DNA of 64,000 nucleotides from Oculatella sp. LEGE 06141 (GCF_015207605.1 NZ_JADEWO010000005.1:1-64000); one strand, 5' to 3'; positions 35,994-44,855 are shown, counted from the stretch's first letter. Made by a program: numbers and translations. Notes: a model not told the origin generated them from the letters alone.

Positions 35994-36350
35994 CTAACGC
36001 TCGGGTAAACTCGCCACTTCAATCACAGGACGAATTTCAACTGTCCCGGCTCGTGCCCCTGGAATTTGGGCGGCGATCGCGATCGCTTCATCGAGATCCT
36101 GAGCATCAATTAGAAAAAAGCCACCCAGTTGTTCGCGCGTTTCGGCAAACGGGCCATCAGTCACCAGCGATTTGCCCTCACGCACCCGAACACTGGTTGC
36201 TGTTGCAACGGGGTGCAGTGGCGCGGTGGCGAGATATTGCCCTTTTGCGTTGAGTTCTTGTGCGAGTTGGGCAGATTCTACATAGCAATGCTCTCGCTCG
36301 GTTTCGCTCAGGGCATTTTCGTCCATGTAAATCAGCAGCATGTATTTCAT
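35994..36350 (-). CDS. YCII/DGPF-motif protein, first gene of the ECF42-linked operon
   Basis: A 118-residue protein starting MKYMLLIYMDENALSETERE and carrying the hallmark SLVTDGPFAETREQLGGFFL, including the DGPF motif. These proteins adopt a ferredoxin-like alpha-beta fold with a putative His/Asp active site. The ATG at 36350 is chosen because it matches the family start; 43 codons of upstream frame run into the promoter repeats. Proteins with this motif are the classic partners of ECF42 sigma factors, which lack a conventional anti-sigma factor. The gene begins 31 bases downstream of the nearest TGTCGA-N17-CGACTC motif, so it probably leads the transcript. Confidence 0.92.
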   Translation of the reverse strand: MKYMLLIYMDENALSETEREHCYVESAQLAQELNAKGQYLATAPLHPVATATSVRVREGKSLVTDGPFAETREQLGGFFLIDAQDLDEAIAIAAQIPGARAGTVEIRPVIEVASLPER

Positions 36351-36381
36351 CTGGTTGCCTCTATTCTTGGTCTTTGCCAAT

Positions 36382-36410
36382 GAGTCGAATGACGCTGACT
36401 CAAATCGACA
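36382..36410 (-). promoter_or_regulatory. Putative ECF42 promoter, copy 1 (proximal)
   Basis: Read on the minus strand: TGTCGA (36410-36405), 17 bases, CGACTC (36387-36382), pointing at the YCII gene whose ATG is at 36350. This matches, as I recall, the ECF42 consensus of TGTCGA at -35 and CGA(A/T)C-like at -10. The transcript would start near 36375 with a leader of about 25 bases. Confidence 0.7.
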
Positions 36411-36465
36411 CCTCGCCAATTTTTTTAACCATTCGTTACGATCGAGCCTGGACTGCTTGGCAGGT

Positions 36466-36494
36466 GAGCCGAACGGCAATGGCTCAAATCGACA
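36466..36494 (-). promoter_or_regulatory. Putative ECF42 promoter, copy 2
   Basis: Minus strand: TGTCGA, 17 bases, CGGCTC. The -10 element deviates by one base from the other two copies, so it may be weaker. The spacer shares TTTGAGCCATTGCCGTT with copy 3. Confidence 0.55.
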
Positions 36495-36564
36495 TCTCTA
36501 AAAAACCCGATCATTTAGTACAATTGTTCTTTATTGCCCCTATCCTCTTGGGTTCTTTGTAAGT

Positions 36565-36593
36565 GAGTCGAACGGCAATGGCTCAAATCGACA
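36565..36593 (-). promoter_or_regulatory. Putative ECF42 promoter, copy 3 (distal)
   Basis: Minus strand: TGTCGA, 17 bases (TTTGAGCCATTGCCGTT), CGACTC. It lies only 19-46 bases before the sigma-factor ATG on the other strand, so binding here could also affect sigma expression. Confidence 0.6.
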
Positions 36594-36611
36594 TCTCGCC
36601 AAACATTTTTT

Positions 36612-37871
36612 ATGTCAGGTATGGTAAACACACAACCGGATGTTGCTCAGGCGATCGCCTCTGTATATCGGGCTGATTGGGGGCGCATTGTCGCCATCCT
36701 GATTCGGCTGATGGGAGATTTCGACATCGCTGAAGAAGCCGCACAGGAGGCGTTTGCGGCGGCTGTGAATCAGTGGCAAACCAATGGTATTCCTGCTCTG
36801 CCCCGCGCCTGGATTATTCGAACCGCCCGCTATAAAGCGATCGATCGGCTGCGACGGCGAACGCGACTCACCGAGAAACTGGAATGGTATGCCGCGTCAG
36901 GGTTGATTCCGTCGAGTGAGGAGCCGACTTACGACAGTGATGAAATTCCAGATGACCGACTGCGCCTAATCTTTACCTGCTGCCACCCGGCATTGGCGAT
37001 CGAGGCACAGGTCGCTCTGACGCTGCGAATGTTGGGCGGACTGGAAACCGACGAAATTGCCCGCGCCTTTCTCGTACCGACCGCAACCATGGCACAACGG
37101 CTCGTGCGTGCCAAGCGCAAGATTCGGGATGCCGGAATTCCCTACAAAGTGCCAGATGTAACCGCCCTCGCTTCTCGAATAGATGCGGTGCTGACGGTGA
37201 TCTATCTCATTTTCAATGAAGGCTATGCGGCGACCAAAGGCGAGACAATGGTGAGAGCAAACCTTTGCACCGAAGCCATTCGGCTGGGGCAATTGGTGAG
37301 GCAGTTGATGGCTCCCACCCCTCCTTCTGAAGCCACGGCACTGGTGGCGCTGATGCTGCTGCACGACTCACGGCGCGATGCCCGTCTGGATGAGGCAGGC
37401 GATCTAATTCTCTTGGAAGACCAGGATCGTAGTCGTTGGAACCACCAACAGATTGCGGAGGCGTTGCCGTTGGTAGAAGAAGCCTTGCGCGGTGGAACAG
37501 GTACATTTGCGCTGCAAGCGGCGATCGCGGCACTCCATTGTCAGGCAGCACGTGCTGAAGAAACAGATTGGGCACAAATCGTGCAGCTCTATGATGTGCT
37601 GGAACGCTTGCAACCGTCGCCGATTGTGTCGCTCAATCGAGCAGTGGCGATCGCAATGGCAGACCGTCCTCAAGCAGCACTGGGACTCATTGATGGACTG
37701 GCTACTGAACTCGACAATTATCATTTGTTTCATGCCAGTCGTGCGGATCTACTGCGGCGGGTTGGAGCATTCAAGGAAGCAACCCAGAGCTATAGGCGGG
37801 CATTGGAATTGGTGACCAATGAGAGTGAACGTCGCTTTTTGGAGCGTAAATTGCGCGACGTTCAGCCCTAA
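36612..37871 (+). CDS. ECF42-type RNA polymerase sigma factor with long C-terminal extension
   Basis: A 419-residue sigma factor. Region 2 (about 17-85) has YRADWGRIVAILIRLMGDFD, EEAAQEAFAAAVNQW and RAWIIRTARYKAIDRLRRR. Region 4 (about 118-175) has CCHPALAIEAQVALTLRMLG and ATMAQRLVRAKRKIRDAG. The C-terminal extension (about 180-419) has FNEGYAATKGE, the helical LNRAVAIAMADRPQAAL and HASRADLLRRVGAFKEATQ, a TPR-like array needed for activity in ECF42 proteins elsewhere. No anti-sigma factor is adjacent. It faces away from the five-gene YCII operon and three motif copies. Its stop codon TAA overlaps the left end of a family A element. Confidence 0.95.
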   Translation: MSGMVNTQPDVAQAIASVYRADWGRIVAILIRLMGDFDIAEEAAQEAFAAAVNQWQTNGIPALPRAWIIRTARYKAIDRLRRRTRLTEKLEWYAASGLIPSSEEPTYDSDEIPDDRLRLIFTCCHPALAIEAQVALTLRMLGGLETDEIARAFLVPTATMAQRLVRAKRKIRDAGIPYKVPDVTALASRIDAVLTVIYLIFNEGYAATKGETMVRANLCTEAIRLGQLVRQLMAPTPPSEATALVALMLLHDSRRDARLDEAGDLILLEDQDRSRWNHQQIAEALPLVEEALRGGTGTFALQAAIAALHCQAARAEETDWAQIVQLYDVLERLQPSPIVSLNRAVAIAMADRPQAALGLIDGLATELDNYHLFHASRADLLRRVGAFKEATQSYRRALELVTNESERRFLERKLRDVQP

Positions 37872-38020
37872 GGGGATGATTCAAACATGCAGGTTGTCAC
37901 TCGAAAGGCGCTAACTCTGCGTTTTGGGAGACTTTGAAACAGAATCGGCTCGGAAGTCCTCAAGGTTAGGGGATTTAGGGGCGAATGCAGCACCGTTGAT
38001 ACGTTTAAAGCAACCTTTAA
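37869..38020. mobile_element. MITE-like inverted-repeat element, family A, copy 5
   Basis: The left end TAAGGGGATGATTCAAAC and right end ACGTTTAAAGCAACCTTTAA match the family, with drift. The left end includes the sigma-factor stop codon. The interior (GGGAGACTTTGAAACAGAAT) shares words with copies 1 and 2. The rest of the gap up to 38211 shows no gene. Confidence 0.6.
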
Positions 38021-38211
38021 CGGATGCGATTTCAATGTATTTCAACTGATGGAGATTCAAATATTGGCTTGATCGCTATCAGTAAAGGCCATCCACGTTG
38101 CAAAAGCAGCGTGAGGTCTGTCAGTAGAGCGATTCCATCAGCAAGGGGTTCGGTCAAGCTAAAGAAACTGGAGCAAAATGGGTCGTTCCAGGTTTAGCCG
38201 GGTTTTAGTAG

Positions 38212-38700
38212 ATGAAGGAATTTAATTACTCGCTCGATTTTAAGGCGATCGACTTTCGCCAGCATCCAGAGCTATACCGGATTGGCCGAGGCGAACAGGG
38301 TGTTTTAATGGTTGAACCGTACAAGAGCGAAATTTTACCCTACTGGAAGTTCAAAACCCCAGACATTGCCCGTCAATCTGCTGACAAAATCTACAGTCTA
38401 TTTCTTCAGTACACAGCAGAAGGCGACTTTGTTGGAATGGACATGGCACGAAAGTTTTTGCAGATGGGTTACACCCGATCGCGTCGTTATGCCAATCATA
38501 AGTCGGGGCGGAAATATGCAGCAGGTTCTAAAACGGTTCTGCCCCGTGAAGAAGATCCGATCAAAGCTCAATCGGCCAAGATTTTCTACGAGAAGTGGCA
38601 ATTGGCTAAGTCTAATCCAGAGTATGTGCGGTTAAGCGATCGCCATCGCAACCAGTACGAAGGCTCTGAAACCACTGCTGCCAAATGTTCAGGTTCGTAA
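38212..38700 (+). CDS. DUF4385 family protein
   Basis: A 162-residue soluble protein with the DUF4385 pattern: FNYSLDFKAIDFRQHPELYR, IGRGEQGVLMVEPYKSEILP, WKFKTPDIARQSADKIY, then DMARKFLQMGYTRSRRYANH and a basic KSGRKYAAGS stretch. The Arg/Lys-rich C-terminal half (TRSRRYANHKSGRKY) could bind nucleic acid, but this is only a suggestion. The family is known from cyanobacteria and other organisms and has no established function. It is monocistronic and followed 55 bases later by a 17-bp hairpin. Confidence 0.88.
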   Translation: MKEFNYSLDFKAIDFRQHPELYRIGRGEQGVLMVEPYKSEILPYWKFKTPDIARQSADKIYSLFLQYTAEGDFVGMDMARKFLQMGYTRSRRYANHKSGRKYAAGSKTVLPREEDPIKAQSAKIFYEKWQLAKSNPEYVRLSDRHRNQYEGSETTAAKCSGS

Positions 38701-38755
38701 TGGAGAGTAACAGTGGGATAGGCGACTGACTCGTTTCAAGTCCATTGAAGTCATT

Positions 38756-38791
38756 CGCCACTATCAGTACTGGACAGTATTGATAGTGGCG
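38756..38791 (+). terminator. Long stem-loop after the DUF4385 gene
   Basis: CGCCACTATCAGTACTG (38756-38772) pairs with CAGTATTGATAGTGGCG (38775-38791) with one G.U wobble across a 2-base turn. No T-run follows, so termination is uncertain. The ~200 bases to the next gene show nothing else. Confidence 0.55.
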
Positions 38792-38996
38792 GCAGTCTGA
38801 CTGCAAGGTTCACTGGCAGCGGAGTCAGGGGAAGGCACTCTACAACAGAGACGGTCTGCCCATGCGGATGGCGGGTCATGATAGTGGCATTCACCGATCG
38901 CAAGCAGAAGCATTGCAGCAACAGGAATGATCTGGATCGGCAAGGTGCCAGCAGACCGACCCAGTTATGTGAGGGAACAAAGTCCTGAGCTGGCGT

Positions 38997-39320
38997 TCAC
39001 ACTCCAACGAAATTGAGTCCCAGCGCCAGCAGGCTGACTAATCCAATTAAGCCGAGCGATCGACGGAAGTAGTTCACTCCAGTAAAAAGTTCCTCCCATG
39101 CCCAAGCGAACAGTGTGCCAAACCCGACTAAACCTAGCGTTGTTTGAATGGTGCCACTTGGAAGTACGAATTGCAGGAAGGTTGCTGTTACCCCAACCAT
39201 AACCAGCAGATTGGGCATTTGGGCAATAACAATGTTGCCTTCACTATCTCGAAAGGTGCGATCGAACAGTGTCGTTTGCTTTATCTCTTTTTCTACGTCA
39301 CGGTCTAATTGCGATGCCAT
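38997..39320 (-). CDS. Small integral membrane protein, unknown function
   Basis: A protein of about 107 residues with two to three hydrophobic segments: LLVMVGVTATFLQFVL, TLGLVGFGTLFAWAWEELF and SLGLIGLVSLLALGLNFVG. The N-terminal cytosolic part is charged (ASQLDRDVEKEIKQTTLFDR). I chose ATG 39320 because the only upstream in-frame start is a TTG four codons earlier. No family is recognised. Similar small membrane proteins are common in cyanobacterial genomes without assigned roles. It lies downstream of the DUF4132 gene on the same strand, separated by a hairpin, so it is probably transcribed separately. Confidence 0.65.
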   Translation of the reverse strand: MASQLDRDVEKEIKQTTLFDRTFRDSEGNIVIAQMPNLLVMVGVTATFLQFVLPSGTIQTTLGLVGFGTLFAWAWEELFTGVNYFRRSLGLIGLVSLLALGLNFVGV

Positions 39321-39397
39321 TGCCTTACCCAAACTACAACTAACGTTAATATTAATGCCACTTCACACAACAGCACATATACCCAATGTTGTTAAAC

Positions 39398-39435
39398 CAG
39401 GGTTGTACGCTGCACCGAGCCATCGCACAACCCTG
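39398..39435 (-). terminator. Hairpin downstream of the DUF4132 gene
   Basis: CAGGGTTGT (39398-39406) pairs perfectly with ACAACCCTG (39427-39435) around a 20-base loop. It is placed between the DUF4132 gene stop and the small membrane protein gene, consistent with a weak terminator. Confidence 0.45.
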
Positions 39436-39492
39436 CCTGATAGATCTAGGAACAGCTATTTAATAAAGAGAGATGGCGGCAAACAAGCCGCG

Positions 39493-42400
39493 TTACAAAA
39501 TTTGCTGCAAAATGGTTGGGTCCTGAATCTCTTTGTCTCGCGCTAACAATAACACCTTTGAGATAACTTCAGCCGTTTTGGGATCGGGATCAACGAACGG
39601 CAAAAACAGCCTGCCGCGATGCTGAGAATGAACGGGCACAATGCAGAGTGCGCCACCCGGTTGCCGATGCACGATCGCGCTGCCCAAATGCACCGAGTAG
39701 CTGCCCAATTGTCCTTCAATTAAGGCGTGGTTACCTTGCAGTTGCACGTTAGGCAACTTCAGCAGGCGACAGGTTTCACGTACCAATGCCGATCGCATCT
39801 CAACCGTTGAAGCCGTGGCCTCCGGATCGACTCCTCCCTGATGCGCCACACTGACCACCAGATCCAGATCGCGCATGACTTCGCTAAAGAGGCGAGGTGG
39901 CACTTCATTCAGCGGTATCGATTTCCACTGATCGCGCGGGTGGAATTGCACTCCAGCAATGGTTAGCCCTTCTAGCTCAAGGGGAGTATAAAACCCGTCT
40001 AAAAAATGAACCTCTGCAATCAGACCTTCGGCATGAAACGTGCGACGAACGCCTTCTTCGGGAGCCGCGATCCAGCCCCGCTGACCCCACAGTGCCAACG
40101 CCTGTTTGGGATTAACCTGATGCCCTTCGTAGCGGCGGGAAACGGTTGCTGAGTGTTCAGCTCCAGTTACTACGTACAGTTCACGGAAGATTTGCTTGAA
40201 GGGTTGAACCCGATCGCCCATAAAACAATCCTGCTGCCACAGATGCCATTCCTGCGTCATCAACAGATCGTGGGGATGGGCAATTCGCAGTTCATCTGAG
40301 GCGATCGGCGTGATCACCTGACTGTGGTTTTGCAAAGCCGTGCCATTTTCCACCAGATAGCCGCTTTCGGTATCGCTCATCAGCACTAACTGACTCAACA
40401 TCGGAAACAGGACGGGATGTTTTGCCAGTTGCACTAATTCGGCAGGGGTGAAGCGATCGCCCCGACACATCGCCTGTTCTAGCGAAATCCGAATCCGGGA
40501 GGCTTGCTGGGTAATGTCCTGCTTCCGCACCGTCAGGGCTTTGATTTCAGGTTGCTTCTTCAGCTTGGCGGGAATGGCTTTCAGCGGTTTCCCTTGTTTG
40601 GTGACGGTGACTTCTGGCTCTCCCTCTGCCGTGATGGCCAGACTAACGCTCACCTGATCGATGGTGACGGTTTGCGCCTGTTCAGTTAAATCGGCGATCG
40701 CTTCTGCTTCCATTGCCCATTGAAGACGCTGCGGATCGATAAAGCCAGCGGTGCGTGCCAGGTTTTCCATGCCAATCGAAACGGCTAATTTCTCGCTGGC
40801 CTGTCGCTGGGAGCCAAACTTTTTACTGGTGCGAAGAAATTCTTGCAGCGCTTGATATCGTGCCAGAATTTCCGGGTCGCGCTTCTTGCCTTTGGGAAGG
40901 GGCAGCAGTCCCAGGGCGCGAACGGCATCTTGATAGCGTTTTTGGGTGATGCGATCGCGCAAACTTTCTGCGTCCAGATTACCCAACATGGCATCGGCAA
41001 ACAGTTTGGCGCGTTGATGTCCGGCTCCGCTAGACGCATATTGCGCCGCTTCGTAGAGTTGATTCCAGCGATCGGCTTGCAGCAGTTTGTAGAGGCGATG
41101 AAACCAGTCCACATCAACGGCACCATCTACCAGGCTTTCAGCAGAAAGGGGCGTTCGTTCGCTGATTTGTGCCACCCAGGTTTCGCGCACGTCTCGCTCG
41201 ACACTCCAGCCATTATCTTTGGTGTGGGCATGAAACCACCAGACCGCTTCGGCAAACCCCGTCCACCCAAGCGCCTGCTCAATGTAGCTGACCCATTGCG
41301 GCGCATAAAAGGCAAACTGGATCAGGTTTTCGGGTTTAATCTGAGCCGATTGGACACGCTGAGAAAATTCGGCGGGGGTGTCTTCGGCGGCAGGAAAACT
41401 GATTCGCATCAGATGGCTGAAAACAGCGGCTTTGCTGAGATTGTTGTAGGTGTAGTGGCGCACCAACTTGTTGCGATCGAACGCCTGAATCAATTGAATC
41501 ACCGTGGACATGCCGACAATTGATTTGAGCGCCCGGGCAGCATTGGTAGCGGCTGTGGGCAGGTCGCCCCGTTGCAGTTCGATCGCCAGAATGCGTTGAC
41601 GGGCACGATCGGTCAGTTCCAGCAAAGCGGGATACGCAGCGTAAGATTCCGGCGGGTTGCGGCGCGTCAGTTGCGACAGGTCAGGAAAAGCGGTTCTGAG
41701 GTTGGCCTTCGCTTCTGCGGCATTGCCTGACGGTTGGGTGGTTCCCTCTGGACGCGCTTCCGCACCCAACAGGTAAAACATCACATCCGCCTCGGTTGCG
41801 CCCCCCAGTTGATAGGCGTTGTAGACATCCCAAAGCGTGGTTGCTGCTCGGTGGTTTGGCAAATGGCGATCGACCCAGCGCACCAACTGCCACCAGCGAA
41901 TGCGCTGATCGGAATTGGCAGCCGCTAGATAAAATCGTGCGTGACCGATCCAATAGCTGATGAAATCGCTCACCTGCCTGTTTGCGCCCCAATGACTGAG
42001 GCTGCTCCATTGCGGATCGGTCTTCAATTCAGCCGTTGGAATTGTGTGGAGCAGTGTGGCGATCGCATCCAAAAAATAATCAAAGACTTGATCGGGCGGA
42101 TGCAGATAAAGCAACCAGCGAATGATGTTGTCAATTTGATGCGGATAGCGTAGCGACGATGGCGTTTGTCCGGTGTGGGCTTGCAGGTCGGTTAAAACGC
42201 GATCGACCAGACTGGAGGAGTTGGTAGCAACCTGTTCTGTATCAAATGGGTCGGGACGGAAATTAAAGCGAGGCACAAGCGCCCGTATCAATTCCAGACC
42301 ATCTACATCGCGCAGAGCAGCGTCGCGATCGCGCCACCAGTTGAGCCACACATCACTCAGCGGCAGGTGTTCTAGATTTTCCGCTGGCGATCGTTTTGGA

Positions 42401-44430
42401 TCAACGTGAGGAAACTTCCACTTCAGATTGCCCAGCAATTCCTCCTCTTCGCCGTTCCAGATAATTTTGACCGGGGTTTGGCGATGCTGATGAATCAATT
42501 CATCCAGCGCCAGCAAACAATTCACAGCAGGAGTCGTTACGATCTGGGTTGCCGTTATGACTTGCGGCGGGGCGATCGGCGTTAACGCTGCAACCTGAAC
42601 TAACCCCAATGCATCCGTTAATGTGGCTTCGGTTTCAGACTGCAAAATGCCTGTGAGCAGTTGAGTTTCGGTGGTGGTGAGTTTCGATCGGGTCTGATAG
42701 TCAGTTGCCAGTTGGTGAGCGCGATCGATCTGGCGATTTTGCTGCACCAGTTCTCGCACCAGTTCCAGCCCTGCCTGACGTTGGGGCGCTTTTTTCGCCA
42801 CCAGTAAACGTTCTGCTGAGGCGATCGCGGCCTCATCGGGTTGGCTCAGCAGCAAGCCTAAAATTCCGCGCCGCAAATCGCTGGCAGTGCGAGTCAGCAG
42901 TTGTTCGAGCTGGATACTTTCTGCTGGGGCAATTTCGCAGTGCTGCAACAGCCGGATCACCCGTTCTCGCACCCAACTGCTGGCATCCGACAATAACTGA
43001 AACAGAGTGGCGCGAATCTCGGCATCCCACGGCTTGATCTCGCTCAGCAACGTTGCAGCCGAACTGCGTCCATAGGAATCGAGCAGCGATAGATAGGGAA
43101 TTAATCGCTTGGGCGATCGCTGACCCAAATTTGACAACAGCGCTGAAGCAACCAGCGTCTGGCTCGGTTCGAGCTTAACCCATTCCCAGACCAGCGATCG
43201 AGTTTGCGGTTTGGCGGGAAAGTGCGGTAACACCTGCTCCAATCGCTCAAACAGGTCAGAATCGAGCAGTGCGGAGTCGCCTGTCCGCGCCAGTGCTTGC
43301 ACCGCAGCCGTGACGACAGCCAAATCGCGATCGCCGAGTGCAGACAGCAGCATGAATCGAGCCGGGGTGATCTCTAGCTGAGCCAGGAAGTGAACGGCAA
43401 CAAATTGATGCGTCGCGTTTGCATGGTCGAGTAAGGGCACCACCAGATTGATCGCGGCGATCGCATCGACAAATCCGGCTGCCCACAATGCCAGATAAAC
43501 GAGTTGAGGGTCTTCACTGGTAAGTGCCGCCGCTTGAGCATCGGGATGTTCTAGCAGTTCCAGGACTTGACTGATCAACGATCTGGCGGTTTTTTCATCC
43601 AGTGATTCCAGCCCAAACCCAAACCAGACATCCACTGCCCGAATTGTGGCGCTAAAGCGGGTCAGTTTTTGCTCCAGAATCAGGCGGAGCATTCGCTGAA
43701 AGGCGATGGGATGGGCTTCGTCAATCGTCTCTAAAATGGTTTGCCGCAAGCCTTCCTGCCGTTGTGCTGCCAGTAATAAACGCTCGACAAATTCCCAGCC
43801 ATCAGGACGATTGGCCACCAGCAAGGCGCGGGTAATGTGCCGTCCCATTGCGCCAATTTCGTGATTGCCGCTGGCTGAAGCCGTCAAGACCTCGAACAGC
43901 GTTTGTCCTAACTCATCGTTTTGATTGATGGCAGCGGCAAACAAAATGCCCAACACATCGGCGGCATAGTAGCTCAGGTAAGGAGTCCAGGCCGCAAACC
44001 ACTCTAAGTCCTGATCGTAGCCTTCTGTCACGCCGATCAACTTTTGCAGCCACTGGTGTCGCCTGGTGGCACTTAACTCAGGACAGGTAGGAGCGCGAAA
44101 CGATCGCCGACTGTATCCAGATTGATAGGGCAATTGCGTCAAAAGCTGCCATGCGGCTTCTACCGTGGCGGCAAATTTGGGAAAGAGAACGCTGAAAATC
44201 TGGAGGCGATCGTCGAGTGCAAGCTGGTCTAACTGCTGAAGCGAGTCTTCTTGCACCTGATACGATGCAGAACTATCTAAGCGTTGCCCAGCCGCATCGC
44301 GACCTAAAATTCCATAGCCAAAGGTTCGCAACCTTTCAGGCAGATGGCTCAATTGTTCAATTCGCTGCGATTGCCAATCTGCTGAGTAGAGCTTTTGTAA
44401 CTGAGCCTGTGCAACTTCGCGACTTAGCAT
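39493..44430 (-). CDS. Giant DUF4132 protein with helical-repeat N-terminal region
   Basis: A 1645-residue soluble protein. Residues ~1-650 are alpha-helical and HEAT/ARM-like (repeated Leu-rich helices such as LLSALGDRDLAVVTAAVQAL and WVRERVIRLLQHCEIAPAE). A middle region (~690-1200) is helical with Trp-rich segments. The C-terminal part (~1330-1640) matches the DUF4132-type pattern: LAKHPVLFPMLSQLVLM, then IAHPHDLLMTQEWHLWQQDC, FKQIFRELYVVT, RRYEGHQVNPKQALALWGQR and PLNEVPPRLFSEVMRDLDL. There are no obvious catalytic motifs. It starts 2 bases after the stop of a small partner gene, so the two are almost certainly co-translated. No function is established to my knowledge. Confidence 0.85.
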   Translation of the reverse strand: MLSREVAQAQLQKLYSADWQSQRIEQLSHLPERLRTFGYGILGRDAAGQRLDSSASYQVQEDSLQQLDQLALDDRLQIFSVLFPKFAATVEAAWQLLTQLPYQSGYSRRSFRAPTCPELSATRRHQWLQKLIGVTEGYDQDLEWFAAWTPYLSYYAADVLGILFAAAINQNDELGQTLFEVLTASASGNHEIGAMGRHITRALLVANRPDGWEFVERLLLAAQRQEGLRQTILETIDEAHPIAFQRMLRLILEQKLTRFSATIRAVDVWFGFGLESLDEKTARSLISQVLELLEHPDAQAAALTSEDPQLVYLALWAAGFVDAIAAINLVVPLLDHANATHQFVAVHFLAQLEITPARFMLLSALGDRDLAVVTAAVQALARTGDSALLDSDLFERLEQVLPHFPAKPQTRSLVWEWVKLEPSQTLVASALLSNLGQRSPKRLIPYLSLLDSYGRSSAATLLSEIKPWDAEIRATLFQLLSDASSWVRERVIRLLQHCEIAPAESIQLEQLLTRTASDLRRGILGLLLSQPDEAAIASAERLLVAKKAPQRQAGLELVRELVQQNRQIDRAHQLATDYQTRSKLTTTETQLLTGILQSETEATLTDALGLVQVAALTPIAPPQVITATQIVTTPAVNCLLALDELIHQHRQTPVKIIWNGEEEELLGNLKWKFPHVDPKRSPAENLEHLPLSDVWLNWWRDRDAALRDVDGLELIRALVPRFNFRPDPFDTEQVATNSSSLVDRVLTDLQAHTGQTPSSLRYPHQIDNIIRWLLYLHPPDQVFDYFLDAIATLLHTIPTAELKTDPQWSSLSHWGANRQVSDFISYWIGHARFYLAAANSDQRIRWWQLVRWVDRHLPNHRAATTLWDVYNAYQLGGATEADVMFYLLGAEARPEGTTQPSGNAAEAKANLRTAFPDLSQLTRRNPPESYAAYPALLELTDRARQRILAIELQRGDLPTAATNAARALKSIVGMSTVIQLIQAFDRNKLVRHYTYNNLSKAAVFSHLMRISFPAAEDTPAEFSQRVQSAQIKPENLIQFAFYAPQWVSYIEQALGWTGFAEAVWWFHAHTKDNGWSVERDVRETWVAQISERTPLSAESLVDGAVDVDWFHRLYKLLQADRWNQLYEAAQYASSGAGHQRAKLFADAMLGNLDAESLRDRITQKRYQDAVRALGLLPLPKGKKRDPEILARYQALQEFLRTSKKFGSQRQASEKLAVSIGMENLARTAGFIDPQRLQWAMEAEAIADLTEQAQTVTIDQVSVSLAITAEGEPEVTVTKQGKPLKAIPAKLKKQPEIKALTVRKQDITQQASRIRISLEQAMCRGDRFTPAELVQLAKHPVLFPMLSQLVLMSDTESGYLVENGTALQNHSQVITPIASDELRIAHPHDLLMTQEWHLWQQDCFMGDRVQPFKQIFRELYVVTGAEHSATVSRRYEGHQVNPKQALALWGQRGWIAAPEEGVRRTFHAEGLIAEVHFLDGFYTPLELEGLTIAGVQFHPRDQWKSIPLNEVPPRLFSEVMRDLDLVVSVAHQGGVDPEATASTVEMRSALVRETCRLLKLPNVQLQGNHALIEGQLGSYSVHLGSAIVHRQPGGALCIVPVHSQHRGRLFLPFVDPDPKTAEVISKVLLLARDKEIQDPTILQQIL

Positions 44431-44432
44431 AT

Positions 44433-44855
44433 TTATCCACCCACCAGAGGAACCAACCGCAAAAACAGCAGTTGTGAATCGGGCTGCAACGTCACAATGT
44501 CATCTAAATGTTCTTGTTGCTGTTCGTCCAGAAATACAAAATACAGACCATCGGTAAATGCTTGCAGTGCGGCGGCGATCGCCTCATCAACATCAACCTC
44601 TTGCTGCAAATCATTACCTCCCAGGTCTACTTTTCCCTGCTCAACGCCTAAATTGATCTGGGCAGGTGTAAGAACCTGAAGCAAACGGTGCTGCCGCTGG
44701 CGATCTGCAAAGTTGGCAACTTCGCTACGAACAATTTGCGTGAGCAGGTTTCGTAGGGTAACTGCGGTTTCAATGTCCAGCAAGAGTTGCCAGTTGGTGA
44801 AGATGGGTTGAGTTTTACCCATCACTTTCCCCGAAACGGTGAGAGTGGAAGCCAT
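44433..44855 (-). CDS. Small partner protein of the DUF4132 gene
   Basis: About 140 residues (MASTLTVSGKVMGKTQPIFT at the start; an upstream ATG at 44906 would add 17 hydrophobic residues). It has mixed alpha/beta character: WQLLLDIETAVTLRNLLTQI, VANFADRQRQHRLLQVL, an acidic AAALQAFTDGLYFVFLDEQQ and a beta-like end LDDIVTLQPDSQLLFLRLVP that could form a ubiquitin-like strand. The stop is 2 bases before the DUF4132 ATG. The fixed spacing implies that the two proteins form a complex or act in one pathway. No known family was recognised with certainty. Confidence 0.7.
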   Translation of the reverse strand: MASTLTVSGKVMGKTQPIFTNWQLLLDIETAVTLRNLLTQIVRSEVANFADRQRQHRLLQVLTPAQINLGVEQGKVDLGGNDLQQEVDVDEAIAAALQAFTDGLYFVFLDEQQQEHLDDIVTLQPDSQLLFLRLVPLVGG

